Source: Solidesulfovibrio sp.
Lineage (GTDB): Bacteria; Desulfobacterota; Desulfovibrionia; Desulfovibrionales; Desulfovibrionaceae
DNA: 60,198 nt
Assembly: GCF_029978005.1 (NCBI RefSeq)
Contig: NZ_JARKOZ010000139.1
Coordinates: 1-60,198, forward strand
Direction of reading: 5' to 3'
A model generated the notes under the pieces. It was not told where the DNA came from, did no database searches, and worked only from the letters and a program-made list of their open reading frames with translations. The translations under genes were made by a program, and so were the position numbers. Each line of letters opens with the position of its first letter. Position 1 is the first letter of the stretch. Below are positions 13,253-21,940 of this stretch, one piece after another.

Positions 13253-14290
13253 CTAGAACTGGCTGTCGGTCGACTTGTCGTAGAGGTTGTTTATCTGCTG
13301 CTCCAGGACTTCGCCCACGTCCGGCGTCTTGGGCGTGACCACGGCCCCGCCCGCACCCGACCCGCCGCCCACCGCCTTCTCTCCGGCCCTGGCCGGGCGG
13401 TAGAGCAGAAGGCTGATGCGCCGGTTTCTCGGATCGTAAATATTGCCCGGCACGTAGGGCCGCGTGTCGGCGAACCCCGTCACCGCGGCCACCTGGTCCG
13501 GGGCCAGCCCCTGCTGGATCATCAGCCGCCTGGCCGAGAGCGCCCGGCCGGCCGACAGGTCCCAGTTGGTGTAGGTCCCGGAATAGCGGTAGGCGTCGGT
13601 GTGGCCCTCGATGGCCACCTTGACCCCTTCCTTGCGGATGACGTCCGTGACCGCGGCCAGGATGCGCTGGGCGTCGGGCGTCAGCGACACGCCGCCGAGG
13701 TCGAACAGCGGCCGTTCGGCCTTGTCCATGATCTCGATGCGCACGCGGTCCTTTTCCTGGGTGACCGACACCTGGCCGGCCAGCTCGGGCACGGCCTTTT
13801 CCAGCGCCGACTCCACCTGGGCTTCCAGGGCCTTGGCCTGGGCTTCGGCCGCGGCCTGTTCCTTGGCCTGCGCCTCGGCCCGGGCCTTGGCCTCGGCTCT
13901 CGCCTTGGCGTCGAAGTTGCGGCCGCCGTCGAGGTCGCCCGTGTCCTGGCCCTTGCCGCCGGTGGGGGCCTTGCCGCCCCGGTCGATGGCCACGTCGGGC
14001 CGTTCGTCCTGGCTGCCGACCACGGCGGCCGGCGGTCCCAGGCCCCCGGTGTCGAGGAGCTGGGCCGAGGGGCCGGGGTTCTGGAACAGGCTGAAGTCGT
14101 TGAAATAGGCGGCGAGCTGCTCCTTTTTCTCCTGGGGGGTCATGTTGAGCAGCCACATGAGCAGGAAAAAGGCCATCATGGCCGTGACGAGGTCGGCGTA
14201 GGCGACCTTCCACGAACCGCCGTGCGCGCCGCCGGCGACCTTTTTGACCCGCTTGATGATGATGTTGGCCTTGTGGCCCTGTTCCGCCAT
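13253..14290 (-). CDS. motB: Flagellar motor stator protein MotB (OmpA-like)
   Basis: 345 residues. The short cytoplasmic N-terminus leads into one membrane helix with the ion-carrying Asp at about residue 33 (YADLVTAMMAFFLLMWLLN). An Ala/Glu/Lys-rich linker around 130-165 follows, then an OmpA-type peptidoglycan-binding domain (VAIEGHTDAYRYSG, SAGRALSARRLM). MotB anchors the stator to the cell wall. The long charged linker probably forms a coiled coil in the periplasm. It is the first gene of the motB-motA pair. Confidence 0.95.
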   Translation of the reverse strand: MAEQGHKANIIIKRVKKVAGGAHGGSWKVAYADLVTAMMAFFLLMWLLNMTPQEKKEQLAAYFNDFSLFQNPGPSAQLLDTGGLGPPAAVVGSQDERPDVAIDRGGKAPTGGKGQDTGDLDGGRNFDAKARAEAKARAEAQAKEQAAAEAQAKALEAQVESALEKAVPELAGQVSVTQEKDRVRIEIMDKAERPLFDLGGVSLTPDAQRILAAVTDVIRKEGVKVAIEGHTDAYRYSGTYTNWDLSAGRALSARRLMIQQGLAPDQVAAVTGFADTRPYVPGNIYDPRNRRISLLLYRPARAGEKAVGGGSGAGGAVVTPKTPDVGEVLEQQINNLYDKSTDSQF

Positions 14291-14427
14291 GGAACCTCCG
14301 CCCTGTGCCTATCGACCGGTTGGAGCGCCGGTTTAGGGAGACGGGCGTGTTTTGCGGAAATTACGCATCGATACGGCAAAGGGCAACAGGCTTTGGCGCG
14401 GGCAGGGACGTCCGGGAAACACGAAAA

Positions 14428-14453
14428 GGGCGAAGGGAGGATTCCCTTCGCCC
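14428..14453 (-). terminator. Intrinsic terminator of rplU-rpmA
   Basis: A perfect 11-bp stem (GGGCGAAGGGA and complement) with a four-base loop is followed on the minus strand by TTTTCG. It lies 46 bases past the rpmA stop. Confidence 0.85.
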
Positions 14454-14499
14454 TGAAGCGTCGCCTGTCCGGAGCCGGCGAGCCGGCCTCCGGGAATGT

Positions 14500-14781
14500 C
14501 TACTGGGTGGTCTCGGAACCGGCGGGAAGGACCAGGACGCGGGTCTTGACCTTCTTGTTGCGCTGGTACTTCTCGAACTTCACCACGCCGTCGATGAGCG
14601 CGAACAGCGTGTAGTCGCGGCCCATGCCCACGCCCTCGCCGGGGTGGAACTTGGTGCCAAGCTGACGCACGAGGATGTTGCCGGCCAGGACCTGCTGCCC
14701 GCCGAAGCGCTTGACGCCGCGCCGTTGTCCGGCGCTGTCGCGGCCGTTTCTGGAGCTGCCGCCCGCTTTTTTATGTGCCAT
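14500..14781 (-). CDS. rpmA: 50S ribosomal protein L27
   Basis: 93 residues with the bL27 signature: [19 protein letters not shown] at the N-terminus, whose tail reaches the peptidyl-transferase centre, then [15 protein letters not shown]. It is full length and starts directly with MAHKK, with no N-terminal extension needing cleavage. It lies 24 bases after rplU and is followed by an intrinsic terminator. Confidence 0.98.
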   Translation of the reverse strand: MAHKKAGGSSRNGRDSAGQRRGVKRFGGQQVLAGNILVRQLGTKFHPGEGVGMGRDYTLFALIDGVVKFEKYQRNKKVKTRVLVLPAGSETTQ

Positions 14782-14805
14782 GTCGGACTCCTTGAAATGC
14801 TTGGG

Positions 14806-15114
14806 CTAGGCCTGGATGGACTTCACCGTGAGCTGGGTGTAGCTCTGGCGATGGCCCTGCTTCTTGTGCGAATCCTGCCGCCGGCGCTTGTGGAAGACCA
14901 CGATCTTCTTGCCCTTGACGTGACCGGCCACTTCGCAGGTCACGGAAGCGCCGGAGACGTAGGGCTCGCCCACCTTGACCTCGGGGCCGCCGACGAGCAG
15001 CACCTTGTCGAGAACGTATTGCGCGCCGGCTTCGGCGGGCAGGAGGTCCACGGTGATGGTGGCCCCTTCCTGGACCTTGTATTGCTTGCCGCCAGCCAAA
15101 ACGATTGCGTACAT
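14806..15114 (-). CDS. rplU: 50S ribosomal protein L21
   Basis: 102 residues, full length for bL21. It begins [17 protein letters not shown] and contains the conserved [19 protein letters not shown] near the C-terminus, which contacts 23S rRNA. GGAGGT lies before the ATG. It heads the usual rplU-rpmA pair; the PHP gene ends only 32 bases upstream on the same strand, so all three may be co-transcribed. The GTPase gene obg, often next in other bacteria, is absent here. Confidence 0.98.
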   Translation of the reverse strand: MYAIVLAGGKQYKVQEGATITVDLLPAEAGAQYVLDKVLLVGGPEVKVGEPYVSGASVTCEVAGHVKGKKIVVFHKRRRQDSHKKQGHRQSYTQLTVKSIQA

Positions 15115-15146
15115 GGGTTTGACCTCCGATAGGGAAGAGGTGCCAT

Positions 15147-16049
15147 CTACACTGGCTCGCCCTTGGGGTCAAGCCCTTTTTCGCTCCCGGCCACGCGGCC
15201 GGCGTCCTGCCGGGCGAGCCTGGCCCGCAGCAGGTCGAGCACGGAAATGTCCACCCGCAGGTTGCCGCGCCCCCGGCCGAGCTCCACCTCGGGCTTGGCC
15301 GCGCCGTGAAAGTCGGACCCGCCCGTGACGGCCAGGCCGAAGCGCCGCGACAGGGCCAGATACTCCAGGGTCTGGGCCTGGGAGTGCTCGGTGTAGAGGG
15401 CCTCGATGGCGTCCAGGCCCGCGTTGCGGCAGCGCTCCACGGCCGCGGCCAGGGCCGGCCCGGCCAGGCCGAGCATATAGGGATGGGCCAGGGCGGCCAG
15501 GCCCCCCTCGGCGTGGATGAGCTCCACGGCGCGCTCGAGGGTCAGCTTGTCCTTGGGCACGTAGGCCCGGCCGTGGGCTCCGAGGTAGCGGGAAAACGCC
15601 TCCTTGAAGCTCGTGACCGCGCCCATGGCCAAAAGCGCCTGGGCGATGTGCGGCCGGCCCACGGCCCCCTTGGCAAGTTCCGTGACGGCCTTATATTCCA
15701 GGGGAACGCCCAGGGCGTGCAGTTTTTCGAGGATGCGCCGGTTGCGGTTGTGGCGGCGCTCCCGCAGATAGGCCAGGGCTTCGGCCAAGGGGCCGGGCCG
15801 GTCGGGCAGGAAGAGTCCCAGGAGGTGCACGCTGCGCTCGCCGTCGGCCACGGAGAGCTCCACCCCGGCCACGACGTCGATGTGGTGGACTTCCCCGGCC
15901 GCCCGGGCCTCGGGCAGGCCCTCCAGGGTGTCGTGGTCGGTCAGCGCCACGGCGACCAGGCCTTTTTTCGCGGCCAGGGCCACCAGTTCGCCTGGGGAAA
16001 GGCTGCCGTCCGAGGCCGTGGAGTGCGTGTGCAGGTCGATGAGCGCCAT
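15147..16049 (-). CDS. PHP-domain phosphoesterase (RNase AM/TrpH type)
   Basis: 300 residues. PHP metal-binding motifs are DLHTHSTASDG near residue 4, LTDHDTLEG near 37, VELS near 64, ALAHPYML near 190 and GGSDFHG near 248. This layout matches the YciV/TrpH family, which removes phosphate from 3',5'-nucleoside bisphosphates and trims RNA 5' ends. I chose MALIDLHTH as the start because the first strand of the domain begins there; the longer frame to 16142 adds unrelated residues. The protein is cytoplasmic. It is divergent from the Trm112-like gene. Confidence 0.88.
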   Translation of the reverse strand: MALIDLHTHSTASDGSLSPGELVALAAKKGLVAVALTDHDTLEGLPEARAAGEVHHIDVVAGVELSVADGERSVHLLGLFLPDRPGPLAEALAYLRERRHNRNRRILEKLHALGVPLEYKAVTELAKGAVGRPHIAQALLAMGAVTSFKEAFSRYLGAHGRAYVPKDKLTLERAVELIHAEGGLAALAHPYMLGLAGPALAAAVERCRNAGLDAIEALYTEHSQAQTLEYLALSRRFGLAVTGGSDFHGAAKPEVELGRGRGNLRVDISVLDLLRARLARQDAGRVAGSEKGLDPKGEPV

Positions 16050-16153
16050 GCCGGCAAGGTAGCGCGCCGGGAGCGTGTTGTCGAACCTCCATTGCGCGCC
16101 CGGCCCGATTTGGCTATCACCTGTGCCCAGCGACAAAGCCAAGGAGACCGCCC

Positions 16154-16357
16154 GTGACCATACATCCCGACCTGCTCGCCATCCTGGCCTGCCCCAAGTG
16201 CAAGGGCGAACTGACCAAGCCCGCCGCCGGCGAGGGCCTTGCCTGCGCGGCCTGCGGCGTGGTCTATCCTGTGCGCGACGACATCCCCATCATGTTGGTG
16301 GAGGAGGCCGTCCCGACCGCGGACTGGGAAGCCGGCAAGCGTTCGGTCAAGGACTAG
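16154..16357 (+). CDS. Trm112/UPF0434-family zinc-ribbon protein
   Basis: 67 residues with a zinc-ribbon pattern (CPKCKGEL near residue 13, CAACGVVYPVRDDIPIMLVE near 31). This is typical of the short Trm112-like proteins, which activate partner methyltransferases in eukaryotes and archaea; the bacterial role is less clear. It starts at GTG with AAGGAG eight bases upstream. Hsp20 follows 82 bases later. Confidence 0.9.
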   Translation: MTIHPDLLAILACPKCKGELTKPAAGEGLACAACGVVYPVRDDIPIMLVEEAVPTADWEAGKRSVKD

Positions 16358-16439
16358 AGCCGCGACATTTCCCCCGAAGGGGCGCGACGGGGCGGCCGGA
16401 CGCGACAGCCGCGCCCGGCCCTGCCTCAAGGAGCCGCAT

Positions 16440-16865
16440 ATGGCCAAAGTGCATTGGACGCCCTGGGTGGCGTTTTCGGAACTGGCCCAGGAGGCCGAGC
16501 AACTCGCCGGCGAGGGCGGGCTCGCCCACGACGCCGGCTACGCCTGGCAGCCCGTGGCCGACGTGCTGGAAACGCCGGTGGATTTCCGCCTCACCCTGGA
16601 ACTGCCGGGCATCGCCCGGGAGGACGTGCACGTGGAGGCCCGCGGGCGTTACCTCGTGGTCTCGGGCCTGCGCCGCTTCGTCAAGGAGCCCGGCGGGGTC
16701 TACCAGGCCGTGGAACGCTCCCACGGTCCTTTCGCCCGGCGCTTCGAGCTGCCCAAGGGCGTGTCGCGCGCCGAGATCACGGCGGTGATGAAGGACGGCC
16801 TGCTGCTGGTGGTCGTGCCCAAGGCGCGGCCCGAGCGCCTGCGCCGCCGCATCCCCATCAGCTGA
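16440..16865 (+). CDS. Small heat-shock protein, Hsp20/alpha-crystallin family
   Basis: 141 residues. The alpha-crystallin domain covers about 40-135: PVADVLETPVDFRLTLELPG, the strand REDVHVEARGRYLVVSG, and the A-x-x-x-DGLL motif seen as AVMKDGLLLVVVPKA. The C-terminal RIPIS carries the I-x-I-like anchor used for oligomer assembly. It is an ATP-independent holdase in the cytoplasm. AAGGAG precedes the ATG. The next gene is a DegP-type protease, so two proteostasis genes lie together. Confidence 0.93.
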   Translation: MAKVHWTPWVAFSELAQEAEQLAGEGGLAHDAGYAWQPVADVLETPVDFRLTLELPGIAREDVHVEARGRYLVVSGLRRFVKEPGGVYQAVERSHGPFARRFELPKGVSRAEITAVMKDGLLLVVVPKARPERLRRRIPIS

Positions 16866-16925
16866 CGCGCCGCGCCGCCCGCCCTTTCCCCTTTTTCTCC
16901 GACCAACCGCACCAGGAGGCGCGAC

Positions 16926-18293
16926 ATGGGACGTTTCGGCCCGTGGGCTTTGTGCTGCCTTTTCCTTCTCTGCGCCCCCTCGGCCGCTTGCAGCGCCGGC
17001 CGCGAGGCGCGCCTGACGCCCGTGGTCACGGCCGTGCGCGCCGTGGCCCCGGCCGTGGTCAACATCACCTCGGCCCGGACCGTGGAACGCCGGGCCGGCC
17101 GGGGACCGTTGCTCGACGACGAGTTCTTCCGCCAGTTCTTCGGCCCGGGCTTCGGCCCCGGTTTGGGGGGAGCCCCGGGCGAACCCCGGCGCGAGACCCA
17201 GGAGAGCCTGGGCTCGGGCGTGATCATCGACGGGCAAAAGGGGCTCGTGCTGACCAACGCCCACGTCATCGCCGGCGGCACGTCCATCACGGCCCGGCTC
17301 CTCGACGGCCGGGAGCTCCCCGCCGCCCTGGTCGGCTCGGACCCGGACTTCGACGTGGCCGTGCTGCGCCTGGACACGGGCGGCAAGACCCTGCCTCAGG
17401 CGGCCATGGGCGACGCGACCGACATCATGATCGGCGAGACGGCCATCGCCATCGGCAACCCCTTCGGTTACACCAACACCGTGACCACGGGCGTGGTCTC
17501 GGCCGTGGGTCGGTCCCTCAAGCATGAGGGAGGGGCCTACGCCGACCTCATCCAGACCGACGCGGCCATCAACCCCGGCAACAGCGGCGGCCCGCTGGTC
17601 AACCTGGCCGGCGAGGTCATCGGCATCAACATGGCCATCCAGGCCGAGGCGAGGGGCATCGGCTTCGCCATCCCCATCAACAAGGCCCGCCGGGTGGTGG
17701 AGCAGATCGTTTCCGGCGCCGGGGTGACCCCGGCCTGGCTCGGGCTTTCCGGCCAGGACGTGGACGCCCGCACGGCCCGCTATTTCGGCCTGGACCGGCC
17801 GCGCGGCCTGCTCGTGACCGAGGTGCTGCCGGGCTCGGCCGCCGAACGGGCGGGGCTTAAGCCCGGCGACCTGCTCCTGGGGATCGGCAACACCGAACTC
17901 GACGACAAGGACCAGTACCTGGGGGTGCTGCGCACCTCGCCCGTGGGCGAGGCGCTGACGCTTCGCCTGCGCCGGGGCCGGGGCGAGGAGCGGCTGTCGG
18001 CCGTGCCCACGGCCTTTTCCGACCGGGAGGCGGCCGAGGTGGCCGGAAGGCGCTGGGGCTTGAACGTGGCCTTTTCCCGGGGCGGGGCGACGGTCGCCGG
18101 GGTGGCCCCCGGTTCCCCGGCGGCCCGGCTCGGGCTCAAGCAGGGCGACCAGCTGGTGCAGATCGGCGGCGAGAAGCTCTCCGGGCAAAAGGAGTTCACC
18201 CGGGCCGTGTACCTGAGTCGCATGCACCGCACCGTGCTGGTGATGATCGAGCGCGGCGGCCGTGGCTATTACGCCCGCATGGGCGTGGACTGA
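16926..18293 (+). CDS. DegP/HtrA-type periplasmic serine protease
   Basis: 455 residues with an N-terminal signal peptide (about 1-23; a Cys at 22 makes a lipoprotein possible). The trypsin-like domain has the catalytic His in LTNAHVIAGG, Asp in DPDFDVAVLRLD and Ser in NPGNSGGPLVNL. Two PDZ domains follow: about 265-355 (LGLSGQ, VTEVLPGSAAERAGLKPGD) and 370-450 (VAPGSPAARLGLKQGDQLV). It degrades or refolds misfolded envelope proteins. Start chosen at ATG 16926 with AGGAGG upstream. Confidence 0.94.
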   Translation: MGRFGPWALCCLFLLCAPSAACSAGREARLTPVVTAVRAVAPAVVNITSARTVERRAGRGPLLDDEFFRQFFGPGFGPGLGGAPGEPRRETQESLGSGVIIDGQKGLVLTNAHVIAGGTSITARLLDGRELPAALVGSDPDFDVAVLRLDTGGKTLPQAAMGDATDIMIGETAIAIGNPFGYTNTVTTGVVSAVGRSLKHEGGAYADLIQTDAAINPGNSGGPLVNLAGEVIGINMAIQAEARGIGFAIPINKARRVVEQIVSGAGVTPAWLGLSGQDVDARTARYFGLDRPRGLLVTEVLPGSAAERAGLKPGDLLLGIGNTELDDKDQYLGVLRTSPVGEALTLRLRRGRGEERLSAVPTAFSDREAAEVAGRRWGLNVAFSRGGATVAGVAPGSPAARLGLKQGDQLVQIGGEKLSGQKEFTRAVYLSRMHRTVLVMIERGGRGYYARMGVD

Positions 18294-18313
18294 GCGCGGC
18301 CCCGGCAAGGCGC

Positions 18314-18352
18314 AAAAAAAGCCGGGCGGCGGCGACTTCCCGCCGTCCCGGC
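18314..18352 (-). terminator. Intrinsic terminator between convergent genes
   Basis: A GC-rich stem (18321-18332 with 18340-18352, one bulged base) is followed on the minus strand by seven T residues (A run at 18314-18320). It fits the end of the glycosyltransferase-like gene at 18383 and may also slow transcription from the protease gene. Confidence 0.75.
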
Positions 18353-18382
18353 GACGCCTGCGGGGGATCCCGCGTCGCGGCC

Positions 18383-19324
18383 TCAGCCGCCGGCGCGCAG
18401 AAGCGTCAGTTCGCCGTTCCCGGCCGCGACCCGGCAGCCGCGCTTGGCGACCGCTCCGGTGAATTCCTGCATGTAGCGCCAGACCTCGTCCAGGGGCACG
18501 TGGGAGCGCAGGTAGTCCTCGCATTTGGAGAAGCTGTAGTGATGGGCGAGGCTTCTGCCGAGCACGGCCACCTTCATCTTGTCCCGGGCCAGGGCCAGGT
18601 TGAAGGCCTTCTCGTCGGTGGTGGGCTGTCCGGCCGTGGGGACCGTGGGGAAGGGCAGCACCCGGCGCATGATGCGCTCGTCGAAGATGACGCAGTTGAT
18701 GGTCAGGTAGCCCACGTAGCCGTACTTGGCCGGCGCGTCGCGCAGGTACACCTCGGCCAGGTTCTCGTGCAGGAGCTTTTCCCACATCCAGCGGTGGTAG
18801 ACCCAGTTCTCCTCGATGGGCGGCCCGGAATACATCTGGCGCTCCGAGGGGTAGGACACGCGCAGGAAGCGGTTGAGCACGTGGCGGCCGGGGGGGCTTA
18901 TGGGCACCAGCGGCATGACCAGCGGCACGTCGGGCCGGTCGGCGTGGTCCAGGTAGCCGTCCACCAGCTGTTCGAGCCAGTGGGGCGTGACGAACAGGTC
19001 CTCGTCGATCTTGACGACCACGTCCTCGATGTGGGCGGAAAGGATCTCGTTCTGGGCGGCGTGCACGGCCGGCACCAGGCCGCGCGGTCCCCGGTCGAGG
19101 AGCGTGGCGTTGGCGTGGCGGCCCACGAAGCGCCTGGCCACGGCCAAGTGCTCGGGGCTTACGGCGTTGGCCACCACGTACACATGCTTGAGCCGCGTGA
19201 AATCGGTGAAGCGTTCCAGGCAGCGTATGCAGATGAGGAAGCAGTCGAGTCTGTGCGAGGTAAGCAACAGCAGAACCGGCCGAATGTCTCCGCGACGCGG
19301 GCGTAAATAGGTTAGCTTGCCCAT
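18383..19324 (-). CDS. Glycosyltransferase-like protein (GT-A fold)
   Basis: 313 residues. A Rossmann-like start (RPVLLLLTSHRLDCFLICIR) leads to VVKIDEDLFVTPHWLEQLVD near residue 110; the DED takes the place of the metal-binding DxD of GT-A enzymes. The rest (DRPDVPLVMPLVPIS, NWVYHRWMWEKLL, GYLTINCVIFDERIM) fits no family I can name firmly. No membrane helix is evident. It probably modifies a cell-surface glycan, but no other glycan genes are adjacent. The alternative is a GT2-like protein that has lost activity. Confidence 0.65.
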   Translation of the reverse strand: MGKLTYLRPRRGDIRPVLLLLTSHRLDCFLICIRCLERFTDFTRLKHVYVVANAVSPEHLAVARRFVGRHANATLLDRGPRGLVPAVHAAQNEILSAHIEDVVVKIDEDLFVTPHWLEQLVDGYLDHADRPDVPLVMPLVPISPPGRHVLNRFLRVSYPSERQMYSGPPIEENWVYHRWMWEKLLHENLAEVYLRDAPAKYGYVGYLTINCVIFDERIMRRVLPFPTVPTAGQPTTDEKAFNLALARDKMKVAVLGRSLAHHYSFSKCEDYLRSHVPLDEVWRYMQEFTGAVAKRGCRVAAGNGELTLLRAGG

Positions 19325-19741
19325 GGCCGTCCCTGGCTTTCAGGCATCCCTGCGTAAAAGGTTAAACTCCGCCTACATCCCCCTTTTCGGTAAAACGCTC
19401 CAGGAACTTTAGCCCCAAAATTGAAAAATTTCTTCTTTCTTTCAAGGGAGATAGGCGACGGGGTAAGGGCGTGCCGGTTACATGGCGACCATTTCCCCGA
19501 AGCGTTGGACGAAAAAAGGAGATTTTTCCCCTGCGGCGTCTTCACCCCCGACCGGCGCGGGACATCCTCGCCCGCCGGGCTCGGCCGGCCCCGGCGCGGC
19601 GTCCGGGGCGCTTCCCTTGACACGGAAACACGCCGGGGCTAAGGCTGCGTAAGCTGCCGGAGGCGGTGTGGGGTCTTTGCTGCAATAGCCTGAGATGCTT
19701 CGTGAAACGAGCCTTTGTCAGCGTCTGTTCGGAGGTTTGGC
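19325..19741. other. Intergenic region upstream of ferredoxin
   Basis: 417 bases between divergent genes. It includes an A/T-rich patch (19360-19450) and the ferredoxin promoter candidate. Open frames here look non-coding. Confidence 0.5.
19617..19645 (+). promoter_or_regulatory. Candidate sigma70 promoter for ferredoxin
   Basis: A perfect TTGACA (19617-19622) is followed after 17 bases by TAAGGC, a poor -10 element. It would give a leader of about 90 bases. Confidence 0.4.
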
Positions 19742-19930
19742 ATGGGATACAAGGTGATCGTCGACGTGCAGAAGTGCATCGGCGACGGCGAATGCGTGGA
19801 CGTCTGCCCGGTGGAAGTCTATGCCATGCGCGACGGCAAGGCCGTGGCCGTGAACATGGAAGAATGCCTGGGCTGCGAATCCTGCGTCGAGGTCTGCGAC
19901 CAGGACGCCATCATCGTCGAAGAAGAGTAA
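19742..19930 (+). CDS. Ferredoxin III-like 7Fe/8Fe ferredoxin
   Basis: 62 residues with two cluster-binding motifs. The second is a standard CLGCESCVEVC. In the first, CIGDGECVDVCP, an Asp replaces the second Cys. The sequence closely resembles what I know of Desulfovibrio africanus ferredoxin III, in which this Asp leaves a 3Fe-4S cluster that can take up a fourth metal. It is a cytoplasmic electron carrier. I chose ATG 19742 because GGAGG precedes it and the protein begins GYKVIVDV as in relatives. It is monocistronic, with a strong hairpin after the stop. Confidence 0.95.
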   Translation: MGYKVIVDVQKCIGDGECVDVCPVEVYAMRDGKAVAVNMEECLGCESCVEVCDQDAIIVEEE

Positions 19931-19948
19931 TAATTCAAAAATATTAAC

Positions 19949-19989
19949 CGGCAGCGGGAGCGGACGGTCGCCGTCCGCTCCCGCTGCCG
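19949..19989 (+). terminator. 19-bp perfect hairpin after ferredoxin gene
   Basis: Stem 19949-19967 pairs fully with 19971-19989 around a TCG loop. No T-run follows on the plus strand, so it may act as an RNA 3' stabiliser or as part of a factor-assisted terminator. Confidence 0.6.
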
Positions 19990-20065
19990 TCTCCGGCCCG
20001 GGCCGCCTGACCCTGCGCGGGGCCGCGTGAGGGACGACGGCGCGGGACGGTCGCGGAGTCCCTTG

Positions 20066-20896
20066 ATGCCCCTGGATTTCTCCCCCGCTTTCGCCCGTTA
20101 CGAGGCCATCGCCGCCGAGGCCGACGCCGCCTTCGCCAAGGTTTCGACCGCCTGTCCGGGCATGGTGTCCTGCGGCGAGGGATGCAGCGACTGCTGCCAC
20201 GCCCTGTTCGACCTGAGCTTCATCGAGGCGCTGTACCTCAACCACCGGTTCAACGAGGCCTTTCCCCCGGGGCCGGAGCGCGACGCCATCCTGGAGCGGG
20301 CCAACAAGGCCGACCGCGACCATTACAAGCTCAAGCGCAAGGCCTTCCGCGCCGGCGAGCAGGGCGTGCCCACGGCCGAGATCCTGGCCGACCTGGCCCG
20401 CGAGCGGATCCGTTGCCCGCTGCTCGGCGACGACGCCCGCTGCGTGCTCTACGCCCACCGCCCCGTGACCTGCCGGCTGTACGGCGTGCCGCTGGAGATC
20501 GGCGGCGCGGCCCACATCTGCGGCGCCGCCGGCTTCGAGCAGGGCGGGCGCTACCCCACGGTCAAGATCGAGAAGCTCCAGGACAGGCTCATGGAACTGT
20601 CCCAGGAGGTCGTGGCCGCCATGCCCACCAAGCTGCCGCTCATGGGCGAGTCCCTGGTCCCGGTCTCCATGGCGCTGATCACCGAATACGACGACGAATA
20701 CCTCGGCATCCTCACCGAGGACGACATGGTGCGCCTTCCCGAGCCCCCAGCGCCGCCGGCCTCGCCCTTCGGCGCGTCCTGCGGCTCCTGCGGCGAGGAG
20801 GCCGGCTCCTCGGCCTGCGCCTCCTGCGCCGGCGGGCAGACCACCTGGGTCCTGCCCGGCCCGGACGGCTCGCCCGAGGGCGAAGGCAAACCTTAA
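20066..20896 (+). CDS. YkgJ-family cysteine-cluster protein
   Basis: 276 residues. The YkgJ (zinc/iron-chelating) motif CGEGCSDCCHALFDL lies near residue 37, followed later by RCPLLGDDARCVLYAHRPVTC and a further Cys in HICGAAG. The C-terminal tail is unusually Cys-rich (ASCGSCGEE, SACASCAGG) and may bind an extra metal. Family members are thought to bind iron-sulfur or zinc centres; the reaction is unknown. The start at ATG 20066 is preferred over an upstream GTG. It is followed after 10 bases by the 119-aa gene and is first in a row of five co-directional genes. Confidence 0.85.
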   Translation: MPLDFSPAFARYEAIAAEADAAFAKVSTACPGMVSCGEGCSDCCHALFDLSFIEALYLNHRFNEAFPPGPERDAILERANKADRDHYKLKRKAFRAGEQGVPTAEILADLARERIRCPLLGDDARCVLYAHRPVTCRLYGVPLEIGGAAHICGAAGFEQGGRYPTVKIEKLQDRLMELSQEVVAAMPTKLPLMGESLVPVSMALITEYDDEYLGILTEDDMVRLPEPPAPPASPFGASCGSCGEEAGSSACASCAGGQTTWVLPGPDGSPEGEGKP

Positions 20897-20906
20897 GGAG
20901 GCGTGC

Positions 20907-21266
20907 GTGGCCCATTCCCCCGAGGAACTGGCGCAACTCAAGCGCGCCATCTACGACAAGCTCAAGCCCCGCCGCCGGCGGTTCATCGACAAGATCGGCT
21001 ACGACGCCTGGGATCCCTTTCAGGAGCCCAACGACCCGCTGGACATGCGCGAGGACGCCTCGCGCCGCACCGGCCAGCAGTTGGTCTCGGAATTTCTGGC
21101 CGGGAACCCCGGAGCCTCGGAGGAGTTCGCCAAGGGCGCTTGGGAACTCTGCATGGGCGTCATGAGCGGCTCGGAAAAGCACCGGGGCATGTACGCCTTC
21201 TGCAAATGGTACAAGGACCTGCTGGCCCGGGAAGGCATCGACGCCGAACTCGGCCCGACCAAATAA
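20907..21266 (+). CDS. Conserved-looking 119-aa protein, unknown
   Basis: 119 residues. It is soluble, highly charged at the N-terminus (LKRAIYDKLKPRRRRFIDKI), with PNDPLDMRED in the middle and the helical MYAFCKWYKDLLAREGI near the end. GTG start with a strong AAGGAGG. I recognise no domain. It sits between the YkgJ-type and TPR genes with 10- and 16-base gaps, so it is very probably co-transcribed with them. Confidence 0.75.
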   Translation: MAHSPEELAQLKRAIYDKLKPRRRRFIDKIGYDAWDPFQEPNDPLDMREDASRRTGQQLVSEFLAGNPGASEEFAKGAWELCMGVMSGSEKHRGMYAFCKWYKDLLAREGIDAELGPTK

Positions 21267-21282
21267 GCTGCAAGGAGCATTC

Positions 21283-21912
21283 ATGGAATACACCGCCCGC
21301 ACCCCGGACGAATTCATCGACGAACTGAAAAAGCGCCTGTCCCAGAACCCCGGCTGCGGCGTGTCCCACTACAACCTGGGCACGGCCTTCGTGGCCAAGG
21401 GCCGGCTCGTCGAGGCCGAGGCGGAGTTCCTCTCGGCCGTGGAATGCTCGCCGAGCCTGGCCGAGGCCTACGTGCAGCTCGGCGGCCTGGCCATGAACAA
21501 GGGCGACCTGGACGCCTGCCTGGAGTGGAACGAGAAGGCCAGCCGGGCCCGGCCCCTTTTCGCCGTGCCCTTCGGCAACATCGGCTTCGTGCACCTCCAG
21601 CGCGGCGACGTGGCAAAGGCCGAGAAGTCGTTGCGCCGGGCCATCAAGATCGACCCCAAGTACGTCCAGGCCATGGCCTCCCTCGGGAGCTGCCTCTTTA
21701 TGCAGGGCGACGTGGACGGCGCGGAGTTCCACAGCGCCAAGGCCCTGGAGGTCGAACCCATGTTCGGCCCGGCCCTCAACAACCTGGCCCTGGTGGCCAT
21801 GGAGCGCGGCGATTTTGCCAAGGCGAGGGAGTTCGTGGAGCGCGCCCGCCAGACCGGCTTCGAACCCCATCCGGACATGGTCCGCGAGATCGAGGCCGCC
21901 CTGGCCAAGTAG
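21283..21912 (+). CDS. Tetratricopeptide-repeat protein
   Basis: 209 residues, about four to five TPR units from residue 27 to 195, with the usual small/large pattern (GVSHYNLGTAFVAKGRLVEA, LAEAYVQLGGLAMNKGDLDA, VPFGNIGFVHLQRGDVAKAE, FGPALNNLALVAMERGDFAK). It has no signal peptide, so it acts as a cytoplasmic scaffold. AAGGAG precedes the ATG. It is third in the YkgJ gene row. Partners are not identifiable from the sequence. Confidence 0.88.
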   Translation: MEYTARTPDEFIDELKKRLSQNPGCGVSHYNLGTAFVAKGRLVEAEAEFLSAVECSPSLAEAYVQLGGLAMNKGDLDACLEWNEKASRARPLFAVPFGNIGFVHLQRGDVAKAEKSLRRAIKIDPKYVQAMASLGSCLFMQGDVDGAEFHSAKALEVEPMFGPALNNLALVAMERGDFAKAREFVERARQTGFEPHPDMVREIEAALAK

Positions 21913-21940
21913 GCTGGGGAAGAGTGTGGAAATGAGGAAT

